From: an uncultured Bacteroidota bacterium | GTDB lineage: Bacteria > Bacteroidota > Bacteroidia > Bacteroidales > P3 | Length of the DNA stretch: 64,000 bases | Assembly (NCBI GenBank): GCA_902771735.1 | Contig: CACXXO010000003.1 | Coordinates: forward strand, 1-64,000 | Direction of reading: 5' to 3' | Part shown: positions 48,053-57,367 of the stretch, piece by piece | Position numbering within the stretch: position 1 is the first letter of the stretch | Layout of the letters: every line of letters starts with the position of its first letter | The notes under the pieces: model-generated | Database searches by the model: none | What the model was told of the DNA's origin: nothing | Seen by the model: the letters and a program-made list of their open reading frames with translations, nothing else | Translations under genes and position numbers: made by a program

Positions 48053-48607
48053 TTATTGGCTTGAAATCACCATATACGCAATCATAGATATAAACGCCCC
48101 CACACAAGCAACAACCACAGCAGTTCCAAGATAATCATGTAATTTCAGTTGAGTATTCTTGGGAATTGATTCCAATTTCTTTACGGATGATTTTTCACCG
48201 CACAACGTATCATAGTTTTTTGCAAGGGAAGTTTCACATCCAACAATAGAAACTTCCGAAACATAGGCTATACCTTGACGGACATTTGGTTTATACGATA
48301 TGGAATAGTTTAGTGTATTTCCATCATCCTTCATAAAACGATATGAATCAATTATCACATAATCATTTGTCAGTTTCGTTCCATAACCAGCCGTCTTGGA
48401 AAACGAGGTTGCTTCAACTTGGAGAAGATTCTTTGAATCTGTATTGCTCCCAGATTGATAATATCCTTGATTTGCAAGTTCTTTTTTCACATCAAGAATA
48501 GCTTCATCGAACGATTTCTTAGAGACCACCTGATAGGGGACCGTACAGCTCGACATGATTATTCCTGAAAACAAAATAAAGGGCATCAGAATTCTGTGTT
48601 TTTTCAT
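48053..48607 (-). CDS. Predicted lipoprotein, AT-rich, unknown function
   Basis: A 184-residue protein with a lipoprotein signal (IIMSSC, Cys at about 21) and a C-terminal membrane helix (about 162-180: VVVACVGAFISMIAYMVISS). The middle is polar and Ser/Lys-rich. It is not a family I recognise. Its third codon positions are much more A/T-rich than those of its neighbours, and it lies between the broken and intact nfo copies, so it is probably acquired. Confidence 0.72.
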   Translation of the reverse strand: MKKHRILMPFILFSGIIMSSCTVPYQVVSKKSFDEAILDVKKELANQGYYQSGSNTDSKNLLQVEATSFSKTAGYGTKLTNDYVIIDSYRFMKDDGNTLNYSISYKPNVRQGIAYVSEVSIVGCETSLAKNYDTLCGEKSSVKKLESIPKNTQLKLHDYLGTAVVVACVGAFISMIAYMVISSQ

Positions 48608-48927
48608 TGTGGTGATTTTATAAGGTTTTGTGCATTATTATCGTCAAATAAAAAGGTACAAGCCGTTCCATCTGCCTTACTGGTTCACCACAACCATTTA
48701 CTACAACGGACGCTTGCACCTATAATAAGCGCAAAGTCCCAATGTAGCAAAAGTGGCTCGAATCATCTTCAAGGTGGTGATCTGTAAGGCAATTGAGTTC
48801 TTCTACCATCATCGCCATATCTCTCGACAATGACGGTGCAAAAGTACATACTTTTTGCGACGTAGCCAAATTAATTTTGCTATTCCACTAAAAAAATGTA
48901 CTTTTGCAGTCGTAAAACATAACAACT
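48608..48927. other. Intergenic region between the lipoprotein gene and nfo, 320 bases
   Basis: Holds a plus-strand -7 element for nfo (48899-48906). A minus-strand TACTTTTG element at about 48844-48851 lies 240 bases before the lipoprotein start, with a 33-codon frame beginning MAMMVEELNCL between; I do not claim this as a gene. The rest shows no motif. Confidence 0.5.
48899..48906 (+). promoter_or_regulatory. -7 promoter element of nfo
   Basis: TACTTTTG followed by CA, 21 bases before the start codon, with TTTG at 48876-48879 about 19 bases upstream, the expected -33 spacing. Confidence 0.75.
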
Positions 48928-49767
48928 ATGACAAAATACATCGGTGCTCATGTGAGCGCAAGCGGCGGCGTGGGAAACGCCATACTGAATGCCGAGGCCA
49001 TCGGGGCCAATGCCTTTGCCTTGTTTACACGCAACCAAAGGAGCTGGGTGAGCAAGCCGCTGCCGCAGCTGGAGATCGACGGCTTCAGGGCGTTGCTCGT
49101 CGACCGGGGCTTTAAGCCCGAGATGGTGCTGCCGCACGACAGCTACCTCATCAACCTCGGCTCGCCCGACGAGGAAACCCTTCAAAAATCCCGCGCCGCC
49201 TTCCTCGACGAGATGCAACGTGCACAGCAGTTGGGCCTCACCATGCTCAACTTCCACCCCGGCAGCCATCTCAACAAGATTAGTGAAGAAGAATGCCTCG
49301 ACCAGATAGCCCGCGAGGTGAACCTGGCTCTTAGCAAGACCGAAGGCGTGACAGCCGTGATAGAGAACACCGCCGGGCAGGGCACCAACCTCGGCTGGAA
49401 GTTCGATCACATCGCCCGCATCATTGCCGGCATCGACGACAAGAGCCGCGTGGGTGTCTGCATCGACACCTGCCACACCCTCGCCGCTGGTTACGACCTC
49501 TCGACAGAGATGGGCTATATGTTCTGTTTCGAGGAGTTCGACCGCCTGATAGGGCCGCAGTACCTCCGCGCCATCCACCTCAACGACAGCAAGAAGAACG
49601 CCGGCAGCCATGTGGACCGTCACGAGGTGCTGGGCGAAGGTTTCCTCGGCAAGGAGTTCTTCTCGCGCTTCATGCACGACCCGCGCTTCGACGACATGCC
49701 CATCATCCTCGAGACCCCCGATCCCATGCGCTGGGCAGACGAAATCAAATGGCTCCGCAGCCTATGA
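48928..49767 (+). CDS. nfo: Endonuclease IV (AP endonuclease)
   Basis: A 279-residue zinc-dependent AP endonuclease that cuts DNA at abasic sites. Conserved motifs: [54 protein letters not shown] and [22 protein letters not shown]. All metal-binding regions are present and the frame is whole, unlike the broken copy 1.2 kb upstream. The following YD-repeat-like gene starts inside its stop codon (ATGA). Confidence 0.97.
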   Translation: MTKYIGAHVSASGGVGNAILNAEAIGANAFALFTRNQRSWVSKPLPQLEIDGFRALLVDRGFKPEMVLPHDSYLINLGSPDEETLQKSRAAFLDEMQRAQQLGLTMLNFHPGSHLNKISEEECLDQIAREVNLALSKTEGVTAVIENTAGQGTNLGWKFDHIARIIAGIDDKSRVGVCIDTCHTLAAGYDLSTEMGYMFCFEEFDRLIGPQYLRAIHLNDSKKNAGSHVDRHEVLGEGFLGKEFFSRFMHDPRFDDMPIILETPDPMRWADEIKWLRSL

Positions 49768-51167
49768 AAACCAAACACCTTATCCTGGCCGCCGCCCTGC
49801 TGCTGGCCGCCACACATGCCGACGCGCAGTACACATCATATACCCTGTATATGCCCATAACAGCTGCCGACTTCAATCTGCACGGGCCGGTCGAGGAAGT
49901 GTCCTGCTATGGTGAAGACCCTGTAGAAGAAGCCCATTGGACATATAGCCATAGTTTCGACCGCGACGGACGGCTAACCGAATATGAGGAGTGGTCGTAT
50001 GGCGGAGGCGAACGACGCCTGTACCATTACTCAGATGGCCGTCTGGACAGCATCTCCCTTGCTGACGACAGCACCCACAGCTACGGATGGTTCTACACCT
50101 ACGATGCCAATGGCTGTCCGGCGATGCAGACAAGAAGATATGTCACCATTGACACCATCCGATACACCTGCGACGAGCAATGCCGTATCGTGGAAGAGCA
50201 CGTAGGGCGAAAAACCACTCGCTACACCTACACCGACGGCCGCATTGTCACCATGACCGATGGCGACGCCATCACACGCTACGAATACGACGCCCACGGC
50301 CACAAGACAAAGCAGACCACCCAGAACGGCAACTTCGTCCGCACCGAGGCCTACACCTACAACGACCACGGCGACATGACGGAATACTGCCAATTCACCA
50401 CGAACCCAAACTACGACACCATCGCCATCCAATACGAATACACCTACGACACCCTCGGCAACTGGGTGACCCACTCAGGAAACGAGTTCATAGCGACACG
50501 CACCATCGAATACTTCTGCCTCGACACCACGCTGATGCAGACGGATGACAGCGTGTCATTTGACGAATGCTATGAAATCCGCTGGCGCAACCTTATGGCC
50601 GTGTGGGTAGACTCCACGGGGACCCTCAGCCTTACCCACGATTTCCGCAACACCCCTCCTCCGCCACCACCGCCGGGAGAGACATATGAATATGCCGTGT
50701 GGGTAGACTCCACGGGGACCCTCAGCCTTACCTACGATTTCCGCAACACCCCTCCTCCGCCACCACCGCCGGGAGAGACATATGAATATGTGGACGACCG
50801 CGTGCCCACCGACCTCGTCCAGCTGCGCGAGCAGGTGAAACGATTCCTTGCCAACAGCGATAACGTCGACAGCTTGCCAGAGATGAGTATACAGGACATC
50901 CCCCTGTTGGGCGAGCGCCCCGTCAGCAAGGGTCTTGTGTCGCTGTTCACCCTGGAAGGCGCCCCCGAGGCAACCGTCGACAGCGTGCGACACGAGATTG
51001 CCGCCGCCATCGTCGAGCTGCGCGACTCTCTCTCGCAGAAACTCTTCGGCCTCCACTATGGCGACCTTGCCCTCGACCAAGCCGCCGCCATACGCGCTGC
51101 CATACCGACATCGGTCTACTACTCCACCATCAACCGTTACTGCAAGATTGTCTGCTATGACGAATAA
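49764..51167 (+). CDS. Exported YD-repeat-like protein with a tandem duplicated proline segment
   Basis: A 467-residue exported protein (signal peptide 1-22, ...ADAQ). Residues about 55-250 contain repeated Tyr-rich beta-hairpin units of the YD/RHS type ([41 protein letters not shown]). Residues about 279-342 are two copies of a 32-residue unit, each with a run of seven prolines ([15 protein letters not shown]). The C-terminal 110 residues are helical ([15 protein letters not shown]...). Unknown function; the repeats suggest a surface-associated role. ATG overlaps the nfo stop. Confidence 0.8.
   Translation: MKTKHLILAAALLLAATHADAQYTSYTLYMPITAADFNLHGPVEEVSCYGEDPVEEAHWTYSHSFDRDGRLTEYEEWSYGGGERRLYHYSDGRLDSISLADDSTHSYGWFYTYDANGCPAMQTRRYVTIDTIRYTCDEQCRIVEEHVGRKTTRYTYTDGRIVTMTDGDAITRYEYDAHGHKTKQTTQNGNFVRTEAYTYNDHGDMTEYCQFTTNPNYDTIAIQYEYTYDTLGNWVTHSGNEFIATRTIEYFCLDTTLMQTDDSVSFDECYEIRWRNLMAVWVDSTGTLSLTHDFRNTPPPPPPPGETYEYAVWVDSTGTLSLTYDFRNTPPPPPPPGETYEYVDDRVPTDLVQLREQVKRFLANSDNVDSLPEMSIQDIPLLGERPVSKGLVSLFTLEGAPEATVDSVRHEIAAAIVELRDSLSQKLFGLHYGDLALDQAAAIRAAIPTSVYYSTINRYCKIVCYDE
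50598..50789 (+). repeat. 96-base direct tandem duplication
   Basis: Two adjacent 96-base copies (50598-50693 and 50694-50789) in frame, differing at a single base seen (CAC versus TAC). They encode the repeated proline unit of the YD-repeat-like protein. Confidence 0.97.
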
Positions 51168-51684
51168 AGCCGCCATCCTGCTGTCTACCCTTCTCCTCCT
51201 CGGCGCCTGCAGAAGTCCTCAAGGATTGTACCTCGAATATTTTGTCGACGAGCACAAGCCCTACGAGGAGATTGGCTATGAGCAGCTGCCCGACGCCGCA
51301 CGCGCCTTCCACGACCATTGCCACACCCCCGACGACATCGAAGAAATCTTCTGCGGCCACCTCGAGGACAGCGGTAAGAAAGTCTATGGAATCGTCTTCC
51401 GCGACGGCAGCGAGATGCTCTTCGACAAGAACGGCCGCTGCCTGCTGATGGTAAACCTCCGCGACGGACTCCCCCTTTGCTGGACCAACCAGATTCCCCT
51501 CTACAATGTTATCTACCGCACCATCGAAAAAGAGATGGCCCAAATGACAGACAAGCCCTGGGAAGTACGCATCATGGAAATCCAACGCGACGGATACCTC
51601 GTCAAAACGGGCCAGGGAGTGGACATCACCCTCTTCTACTTCGACAAACGCGGAAGGCTGAAAGACATCGCATATGAAATATAA
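51157..51684 (+). CDS. Predicted lipoprotein, unknown function
   Basis: A 175-residue lipoprotein (lipobox LLLGAC, Cys at about 18). The remainder (YLEYFVDEHKPYEEIGYEQL, KKVYGIVFRDGSEMLFDKNG) is a small mixed alpha/beta protein of a kind I do not recognise. ATG 51157 is chosen as the signal peptide start; it overlaps the upstream stop by 11 bases, so the two genes are coupled. It precedes the DUF2461 gene by 12 bases. Confidence 0.75.
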   Translation: MTNKAAILLSTLLLLGACRSPQGLYLEYFVDEHKPYEEIGYEQLPDAARAFHDHCHTPDDIEEIFCGHLEDSGKKVYGIVFRDGSEMLFDKNGRCLLMVNLRDGLPLCWTNQIPLYNVIYRTIEKEMAQMTDKPWEVRIMEIQRDGYLVKTGQGVDITLFYFDKRGRLKDIAYEI

Positions 51685-51696
51685 CAATCAAACAAT

Positions 51697-52404
51697 ATGT
51701 CCACACAACTGCACCCCGACACCCTGCCCTTCCTGCAGGAACTGACAATGAACAACAACCGCCCATGGTTCAACGACCACAAGGACCGCTGGCTGGCCAT
51801 CAAAGCCGACTTCGAGGCCTTCACGCAGGCACTTATCGACGAGATGGTGAAGTACGACGACACCCTCATCGGCCTGACGGCCAAGAACTCGGTCTATCGC
51901 ATCTACCGCGACACACGCTTCTCGGCCGACAAGACGCCTTACAAAACCCACATCGCCTGTTTCCTCAGCAGCTGGGGACCGAAGAACAGCGGCGTGCCGG
52001 GATACTATTTCCAGCTCGGTACCGAGGAAGCCTACGGCCTGAAGGGCACCTGCAACCTCGGCGGCGGCATCTTCATGCCCACGCCCGAAGCCCTCAACGC
52101 CATCCGCCAGGAGATATTCTACTGCACCGACGAGTTCCTCTCCATCATGAACGAGAAGAGCTATAAAAAATACTTCGGCAGCGAATTCTTCACCCTGAAA
52201 AAACTACAGCGCGTCCCCAAGGGTTACCCTGCCGACTGGCAAAATTCCGACCTGTTGAAATACAAGGACTACACCACCAGCTACACCATGCCAGACAAAT
52301 ACATCGGCAGCGAGAAACTCTTCGACGAGGTGCTAAAGGTGTGGCGCGCCAGCGTGCCGCTCAACCGCTTCGTGCAGAGAGCCATGGAAGATGTGAGAAA
52401 ATGA
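51697..52404 (+). CDS. DUF2461 family protein
   Basis: A 235-residue cytoplasmic protein of the DUF2461 (TIGR02453-type) family. The hallmark sequence is NNNRPWFNDHKDRW near the start, then VYRIYRDTRFSADKTPYKTH, GYYFQLGTEEA and the C-terminal PKGYPADWQ. No function is established for the family. The gene lies between two lipoproteins and is probably co-transcribed with nfo. Confidence 0.92.
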   Translation: MSTQLHPDTLPFLQELTMNNNRPWFNDHKDRWLAIKADFEAFTQALIDEMVKYDDTLIGLTAKNSVYRIYRDTRFSADKTPYKTHIACFLSSWGPKNSGVPGYYFQLGTEEAYGLKGTCNLGGGIFMPTPEALNAIRQEIFYCTDEFLSIMNEKSYKKYFGSEFFTLKKLQRVPKGYPADWQNSDLLKYKDYTTSYTMPDKYIGSEKLFDEVLKVWRASVPLNRFVQRAMEDVRK

Positions 52405-52441
52405 CAAAAGTCTTATTCAAGCTCAAAACAAGTAATTCCGG

Positions 52442-53554
52442 ATGAGGAAACGCTTAGCACTTGCCACCGTCGCAGTATTGGTCCTGACTATCGTCGTCGC
52501 CTGCGCTTCGCAGCGCACGGCCTACAGCCACTCTATCCTCTCACGCCAACAGAGGGAACATGTGGACAAGGCCATCGAAGAAATCGCCAACAAAAACACC
52601 CTGCCGAGGATGGAAGTGTGGGGCAGCAACAATTACGACGTCACGGAGAGTCAGCTGCTCAACCGACTGCTGGCCATCGAGGACCTCGACTCGCTGGCGC
52701 GCACACACCCCTCCCCCGCCCTACGTACCACCGCCGGCATCATCCTCATCGAGAAAGCGCCCCAGGCCGCCCGGCGCCTGTTGGCCAACCTGCTGGCGGA
52801 CACTAGAACCCTCATGATCACCACCTATGGATTCTGCATCACGACCCAAAACGGCAACACCGTGGGCAACACGCTGCTCACATACGCCCTCGACCATAAC
52901 TTCTATTCCCGAAAGGAGCTGGCATCGATAGACAGTCTCATCCTTTCCAACCCGGCTTACCGTCACCTGGACCGCTACCACAAACTCACCCACACACCCA
53001 TTCCGCGAGAAATGTTCTTCAACGACCTGAGGAAACACCCCTGGCGCAGCGGGCGCTTCCGCCCCGAGGTGCTGACCGACAACCGCCTGATTGCCGACAC
53101 TCTCTTCTTCTATCGCCAAGCACTACAAGCATTGCACATGCAGGGAACGCCTCGTTGCTACCTCCTCGATGTATACTGGAGCAATTTTAAAGGCCACACC
53201 CTGGTACAGCTCTATTTCGCCGAGCCCGACCGGCTGGCGCTGCTGCTCCTCGACGGGAAATACGACATTGTGGACACGATGACCATTGCCCAACCCCTTC
53301 GCGAGCAGCCTCTCAACGATACCGACACCCTCTTCACCCGCAGCCGTTTCGTGCTCAAGAAACCACCTGTTGCCATAAGTACCGAGGAACTGACTACCCG
53401 ACACAACCCAGACGGGGTCCTTGACACCCTCGGCCGCAACGTCATCACACACAGCTACGACATCGACTTCGAATCTGGCCGCTTTGTCTTCAAAGAAAAG
53501 GGAACACAATACCTTGACACCGACTCGGGTCGCATGATGCTCAAGAAAGAATAA
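52442..53554 (+). CDS. Predicted lipoprotein, unknown function
   Basis: A 370-residue protein with a lipobox (IVVACA, Cys at about 21). Residues about 40-200 are helical with repeated hydrophobic heptads (QLLNRLLAIEDL, AARRLLANLLAD), perhaps a helical-repeat scaffold. The last 150 residues include strands such as CYLLDVYWSNF and LALLLLDGKYDIVD. No known family was recognised. It is the last gene of the nfo unit, before a strong terminator. Confidence 0.72.
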   Translation: MRKRLALATVAVLVLTIVVACASQRTAYSHSILSRQQREHVDKAIEEIANKNTLPRMEVWGSNNYDVTESQLLNRLLAIEDLDSLARTHPSPALRTTAGIILIEKAPQAARRLLANLLADTRTLMITTYGFCITTQNGNTVGNTLLTYALDHNFYSRKELASIDSLILSNPAYRHLDRYHKLTHTPIPREMFFNDLRKHPWRSGRFRPEVLTDNRLIADTLFFYRQALQALHMQGTPRCYLLDVYWSNFKGHTLVQLYFAEPDRLALLLLDGKYDIVDTMTIAQPLREQPLNDTDTLFTRSRFVLKKPPVAISTEELTTRHNPDGVLDTLGRNVITHSYDIDFESGRFVFKEKGTQYLDTDSGRMMLKKE

Positions 53555-53566
53555 ACCTGTTTAAAA

Positions 53567-53610
53567 ACAGAAGAAGCAAGCCTTTTGGCTTGCTTCTTCT
53601 GCATTTTATC
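53567..53610. terminator. Terminator between convergent genes
   Basis: A perfect 14-base stem (AGAAGAAGCAAGCC with its complement) and a TTTT loop, between the lipoprotein gene and the NSS transporter gene. Confidence 0.9.
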
Positions 53611-53627
53611 GCACACTCGGGAAGACA

Positions 53628-54983
53628 TCAGGTTAAGATGCCCGCCACCAACGAGACAATCAATGCCGCAGGGGCTACAAAGCGCACGAGGATATGATAG
53701 AACACTTTGAACCACGAGACTTTTAGTACACCATGGTTGGAGAGTTCGTCATAGATGTCCTCTTTTTTCATCACCCAACCAAAGAAGATGACCGTCAGCA
53801 ATGCGCCGATGGGAGGCAGATAGGCACCGGTGAGCTTGTCGATCCAATCAAACAGATTCATCCCGCCAACAACAATGCCGCTGAGCGGCCCACCACTGAA
53901 CGAGTAAGCCACAATGACCGCCAGCACCACCTCGGACACCGAGACAAGCACTGCAGCCACATTGCGTTTCATGCCCTTGTCGGCAAGCCAAGCCGTCAGC
54001 GTCTCGAGGAGCGAGATGGCCGACGTCAGCGCCGCCAGCGTCAACAGCAGGAAGAACACCACCGCGAAGAGGATGCCAACCTTACCCATGGAGTTGAACA
54101 CCACAGGCAATACCTGGTAAACCAATCCAGGGCCACCAGCGGGATCCTGCCCGGCAGCGAAGACCGCCGGGAAGATGGCGATGCCTGCCAGCACAGCGAT
54201 AACCACATCGCACACCGTAATCCATGTGGCAGTCTTCAGGATGTTGCTGTCGCGTGGAATGTAGGAACCATAGACAATCATGGCGCCCATGCCCACGGAG
54301 AGCGAGAACAGTGCTTGACCAAGAATGGCGAGGGTGCCCTCCCACGTGAGCTGGGAGAAATCGGGATGAAACAGGTAGTCAAGCCCCTTGGAAGCACCCG
54401 GCAAAGTCAACGAACGAACACATAGCAGCAGAACTAAGACCAGCAAGATGGGCATCAGCAGTTTGGACACCTTCTCGATACCCTTCTGCACACCACCGAG
54501 GATGACCAGCAGCGTAAACACGAGAAACACTGTCAGGAACACTACAGGTTTCCAAGGCGAAGCGGCGAAACTGGCGAAATGGTCGGCGAATCCGTCATTG
54601 GAGATAGAGGCCAGCGTCCCCGTCACCGACTCCCAGAAGTAGCCCAGCGTCCACCCGGAGATGACCAGATAGATGGACAGGATAAGGAAGCAGGTGAACA
54701 TACCATACAGTCCCACCAACTTCCATGCGGGACGCTTGGGACAAAGTGCCGGGAAAGCCTTTTCGGGAGCATAACCCGACCGGCGACCGATGACGAACTC
54801 CGTCATCAGCAATACCATACCAATGAGGAAGACGAAAAGCAAGTAGACAAAAAGGCAGGCGGCACCGCCGTACTGGCCACAGATGTAGGGAAAACGCCAG
54901 ATGTTGCCCAATCCCACTGCCGACCCGGCGGCAGCCATCACCACTCCAAACGAGGAGGTAAAACCGGTTTTATTGTTTGCCAT
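53628..54983 (-). CDS. Sodium-dependent amino acid/neurotransmitter symporter (NSS/SNF family)
   Basis: A 451-residue membrane transporter with about 11 helices. The NSS N-terminal signature is AAGSAVGLGNIWRFPYICGQ (residues 17-36), which binds Na+ and substrate in the LeuT fold. Bacterial members of this size carry amino acids such as tryptophan, tyrosine or leucine together with sodium, which fits a cell with a sodium-pumping Nqr. It lies downstream of the MFS gene but a terminator separates the two. Confidence 0.93.
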   Translation of the reverse strand: MANNKTGFTSSFGVVMAAAGSAVGLGNIWRFPYICGQYGGAACLFVYLLFVFLIGMVLLMTEFVIGRRSGYAPEKAFPALCPKRPAWKLVGLYGMFTCFLILSIYLVISGWTLGYFWESVTGTLASISNDGFADHFASFAASPWKPVVFLTVFLVFTLLVILGGVQKGIEKVSKLLMPILLVLVLLLCVRSLTLPGASKGLDYLFHPDFSQLTWEGTLAILGQALFSLSVGMGAMIVYGSYIPRDSNILKTATWITVCDVVIAVLAGIAIFPAVFAAGQDPAGGPGLVYQVLPVVFNSMGKVGILFAVVFFLLLTLAALTSAISLLETLTAWLADKGMKRNVAAVLVSVSEVVLAVIVAYSFSGGPLSGIVVGGMNLFDWIDKLTGAYLPPIGALLTVIFFGWVMKKEDIYDELSNHGVLKVSWFKVFYHILVRFVAPAALIVSLVAGILT

Positions 54984-54998
54984 AGGATACTCTTATTT

Positions 54999-55035
54999 AA
55001 AAATGTGGAGACGTGCCCCACGGCGCGTCTCCACA
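54999..55035 (-). terminator. Terminator after the MFS gene
   Basis: TGTGGAGACG and its complement CGTCTCCACA form a 10-base stem; on the minus strand TTTTT follows directly. Confidence 0.85.
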
Positions 55036-55054
55036 TAAAGGAAATCTCAATCGA

Positions 55055-56704
55055 TTATTCAGCCTTGATGTTGGGCTGTTCGAGGCCGAGGCCTTTCTTC
55101 TTGTCAACCGCCTTCAGGTAGATGGCAATGAGGCCGGCGGCAACGCCGAGGCAGGCGAACATGACCAGCGGAACACTGTGGTCAAGCTCGGTGGCAGGAG
55201 TGCCTTCGGGGTTGGTGTTGTTCAGAATCTTGCCATAGAGCAGCGGGAAGAGCCAGAGACCGATATTCTGAATCCAGAAAATCAGAGCATAGGCAGAACC
55301 GATAATCTTCTCGTCAACCAGTTTGGGGACCGAGGGCCACAGGGCAGCGGGCACCAGCGAGAAGGAGGCGCCGAGCACAAGGATGGTCAGGTAGGCCACC
55401 ATGACACCCGCAACGGGGCTGGTCTTGAACTGCGGCAGAATGAAGGCGAAAGTCAGATGGCAGACCACCAGCAGGATGGAGCCAATCATCAACATAGAAG
55501 CGGCCTTACCTTTGGTGTCGACATAGTTGCCGAGGATGGGAGTGATGGCCACAGCCAGCAGCGGGAACACGGCGAAGATGGACTCTTCGGTGCCGCGCAT
55601 GTAGCCCATGTAGCAGTAGACAATCAAGGCCACAACGGCCAGACCCATCAGACCATATTTCATGTTTTTGTTCTTCTTCATGAAGTTGCTCGAGAACGAG
55701 GCAGCAGCCACGACAAGCATGATGATGTACTGCACGATGGTGGCCGACGGACTTGCCCAGAACGAGCCTTCGGGAGCAGGAGTGAGCGTCAGGTCGCACT
55801 GCAGCATGTTCACGGCATATTTCTGGAAGGGGAAGATGGCACTATAATAGAGCACGCAGAGCAGGGCCACCAGCCAGAATCCGAGGCTGGAGAGGATCTT
55901 GCCCAGGTCGCGAATCTTGAATGGGTCGTCTTTTTCCTCAGCCTCGCCGGTCTGAGCGTCGAGTTTCTTGTCCATGAAGAAATAGACAATGAACATGATG
56001 AGGGCGATGCAGAGGAGCACCACGCCGAAAGCCACCGAACGGCTCACGTTGACGCTGCCACCAAGATGAGCGAAGAAGGGGGAGAAAATCATGCAGGTGG
56101 CCACACCCAGGCGGGCCAGAGCCATCTCGCTGCCCATAGCCATGGCAGTTTCGCGGCCTTTGAACCACTTGACGATACCGCGGCTCACGGTGATGCCTGC
56201 CATCTCGCAGCCGCAACCGAAAATCATGAAGCCACATGCAGCCAGCTTGGCCGATGCGGGCATGCCGCGATAGAAGGGAGAGACGCCAAGCTCGTCAAAA
56301 AGCGGAATGTAGTTCAGATTGTTGGTGAACCAGTTGTAGAGAGCCGTATGGTTACCCATCTCGTCGACACCGATGAACGACTCGCTGATGGCGTAATATT
56401 TGATGATACCGCCCACCAGCATCACGGCGCCCGAAAGCACAGCGGTGAAACGCACACCCATCTTGTCGAGAATGATACCGGCGAAGATGAGGAAGAACAC
56501 AAAGACATTGAGGAACACCTCAGAGCCCTGCATCGTGCCAAAGGCCAGACTGTCCCAGCCGCGGGTATCCTGCATCAGGTCCTTGATGGGCGACAAAATA
56601 TCCATAAATACGTAGCTGCAGAACATGGCCAAAGCCAGAAGCAGCAATGCTGTCCAACGCATTCCTGCGCTGTCTCTTAGTGTTTTGATACTTGTTTGTG
56701 TCAT
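55055..56704 (-). CDS. Major facilitator superfamily transporter
   Basis: A 549-residue MFS permease with 12 hydrophobic helices in two halves joined by a charged loop (about 235-250: DKKLDAQTGEAEEKDD). The MFS loop 2-3 motif appears as GIILDKMGVRFT, and later GNYVDTKGKAASM. It is longer than an average MFS protein because of a loop between helices 3 and 4 (about 100-130). The substrate is unknown. An upstream divergent gap with array D gives it its own promoter. Confidence 0.9.
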   Translation of the reverse strand: MTQTSIKTLRDSAGMRWTALLLLALAMFCSYVFMDILSPIKDLMQDTRGWDSLAFGTMQGSEVFLNVFVFFLIFAGIILDKMGVRFTAVLSGAVMLVGGIIKYYAISESFIGVDEMGNHTALYNWFTNNLNYIPLFDELGVSPFYRGMPASAKLAACGFMIFGCGCEMAGITVSRGIVKWFKGRETAMAMGSEMALARLGVATCMIFSPFFAHLGGSVNVSRSVAFGVVLLCIALIMFIVYFFMDKKLDAQTGEAEEKDDPFKIRDLGKILSSLGFWLVALLCVLYYSAIFPFQKYAVNMLQCDLTLTPAPEGSFWASPSATIVQYIIMLVVAAASFSSNFMKKNKNMKYGLMGLAVVALIVYCYMGYMRGTEESIFAVFPLLAVAITPILGNYVDTKGKAASMLMIGSILLVVCHLTFAFILPQFKTSPVAGVMVAYLTILVLGASFSLVPAALWPSVPKLVDEKIIGSAYALIFWIQNIGLWLFPLLYGKILNNTNPEGTPATELDHSVPLVMFACLGVAAGLIAIYLKAVDKKKGLGLEQPNIKAE

Positions 56705-56741
56705 AATATTATTATTTAATTATACATTCCAAACGGATTTG

Positions 56742-56749
56742 CAAAAATA
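56742..56749 (-). promoter_or_regulatory. -7 promoter element of the MFS gene
   Basis: TATTTTTG on the minus strand in TTCGTATTTTTGCAAAT, 38 bases before the start codon. Confidence 0.7.
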
Positions 56750-56840
56750 CGAATAAAAAATGACATAGCGGCCACAATTTGAAAAAAAAGTTAAAATTAA
56801 CATTTCCTTTGTAGCGACTAACCATCATTTGCCTACCATC

Positions 56841-56923
56841 GCCCTACCAACACCCTACCAACTCCTACCACGGTAGGAGTTGGTAGGGCGTTGGTAGGGC
56901 GTTCATAGGTGGTTATCACATAG
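56841..56923. repeat. Palindromic array D (CTACCAACTCC family) with trailing motif
   Basis: 29-base arms (56841-56869 and 56872-56900) around AC, with one mismatch. It is followed by GTTCATAGGTGGTTATCAC and then ATAGTTAG, a stretch shared almost exactly with array E. Confidence 0.95.
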
Positions 56924-56977
56924 TTAGCATTTAGGATGCACAAGGCAATATTTGGGCGGTTTTTACGTTACATAAAC

Positions 56978-57367
56978 ATGGAATATATCTTTGAAAACAG
57001 CGACATGGTTCGCGACTATGAATGTGATATTCAAGGCATTGTAAACAACGCCAATTATCAGCACTATATGGAGCACTCGCGCCACCTCTATGTGATGGAT
57101 CGCGGAGTCAGCTTTGCCGCATTACACGAAGAAGGCATCGATGTGGTGGTGGCACGTTTCGAGATTTCCTACAAAGTGCCGCTGCGCCCGTGCGACGAGT
57201 ATGTCTGCCGCCTGATGCCCGAGAAGAAGGGCATCCGCTACATCTTCCACCAGGCTATCTTTCGCAAGGCCGACAACAAGCTCTGCTGCTCGGCACAAGT
57301 GGATTGCGTGGCCACCATGGGCGGACGGCTTGTCAGTGGACACCCGAAACTTGATGAATTGTTATGA
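56978..57367 (+). CDS. Acyl-CoA thioesterase, hotdog fold (YbgC/4HBT type)
   Basis: A 129-residue hotdog-fold thioesterase. The family pattern is NSDMVRDYECDIQGIVNNAN followed by HYMEHSRHLY, where the Asp of the usual D-x-x-G-I/H-V-N-N motif is kept (DIQGIVNNANY). It hydrolyses an acyl-CoA. ATG 56978 is chosen because the upstream possibility (56936) lies before an AATATTTG promoter-like element at 56947-56954, and family members start just before the first strand. Its stop overlaps the next gene's start by 4 bases. Confidence 0.88.
   Translation: MEYIFENSDMVRDYECDIQGIVNNANYQHYMEHSRHLYVMDRGVSFAALHEEGIDVVVARFEISYKVPLRPCDEYVCRLMPEKKGIRYIFHQAIFRKADNKLCCSAQVDCVATMGGRLVSGHPKLDELL

Noticed and set aside
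48608..48927. Insertion-sequence remnant upstream of nfo
   Set aside because: No transposase motif, terminal inverted repeat or target duplication could be identified; only base composition and context hinted at it.
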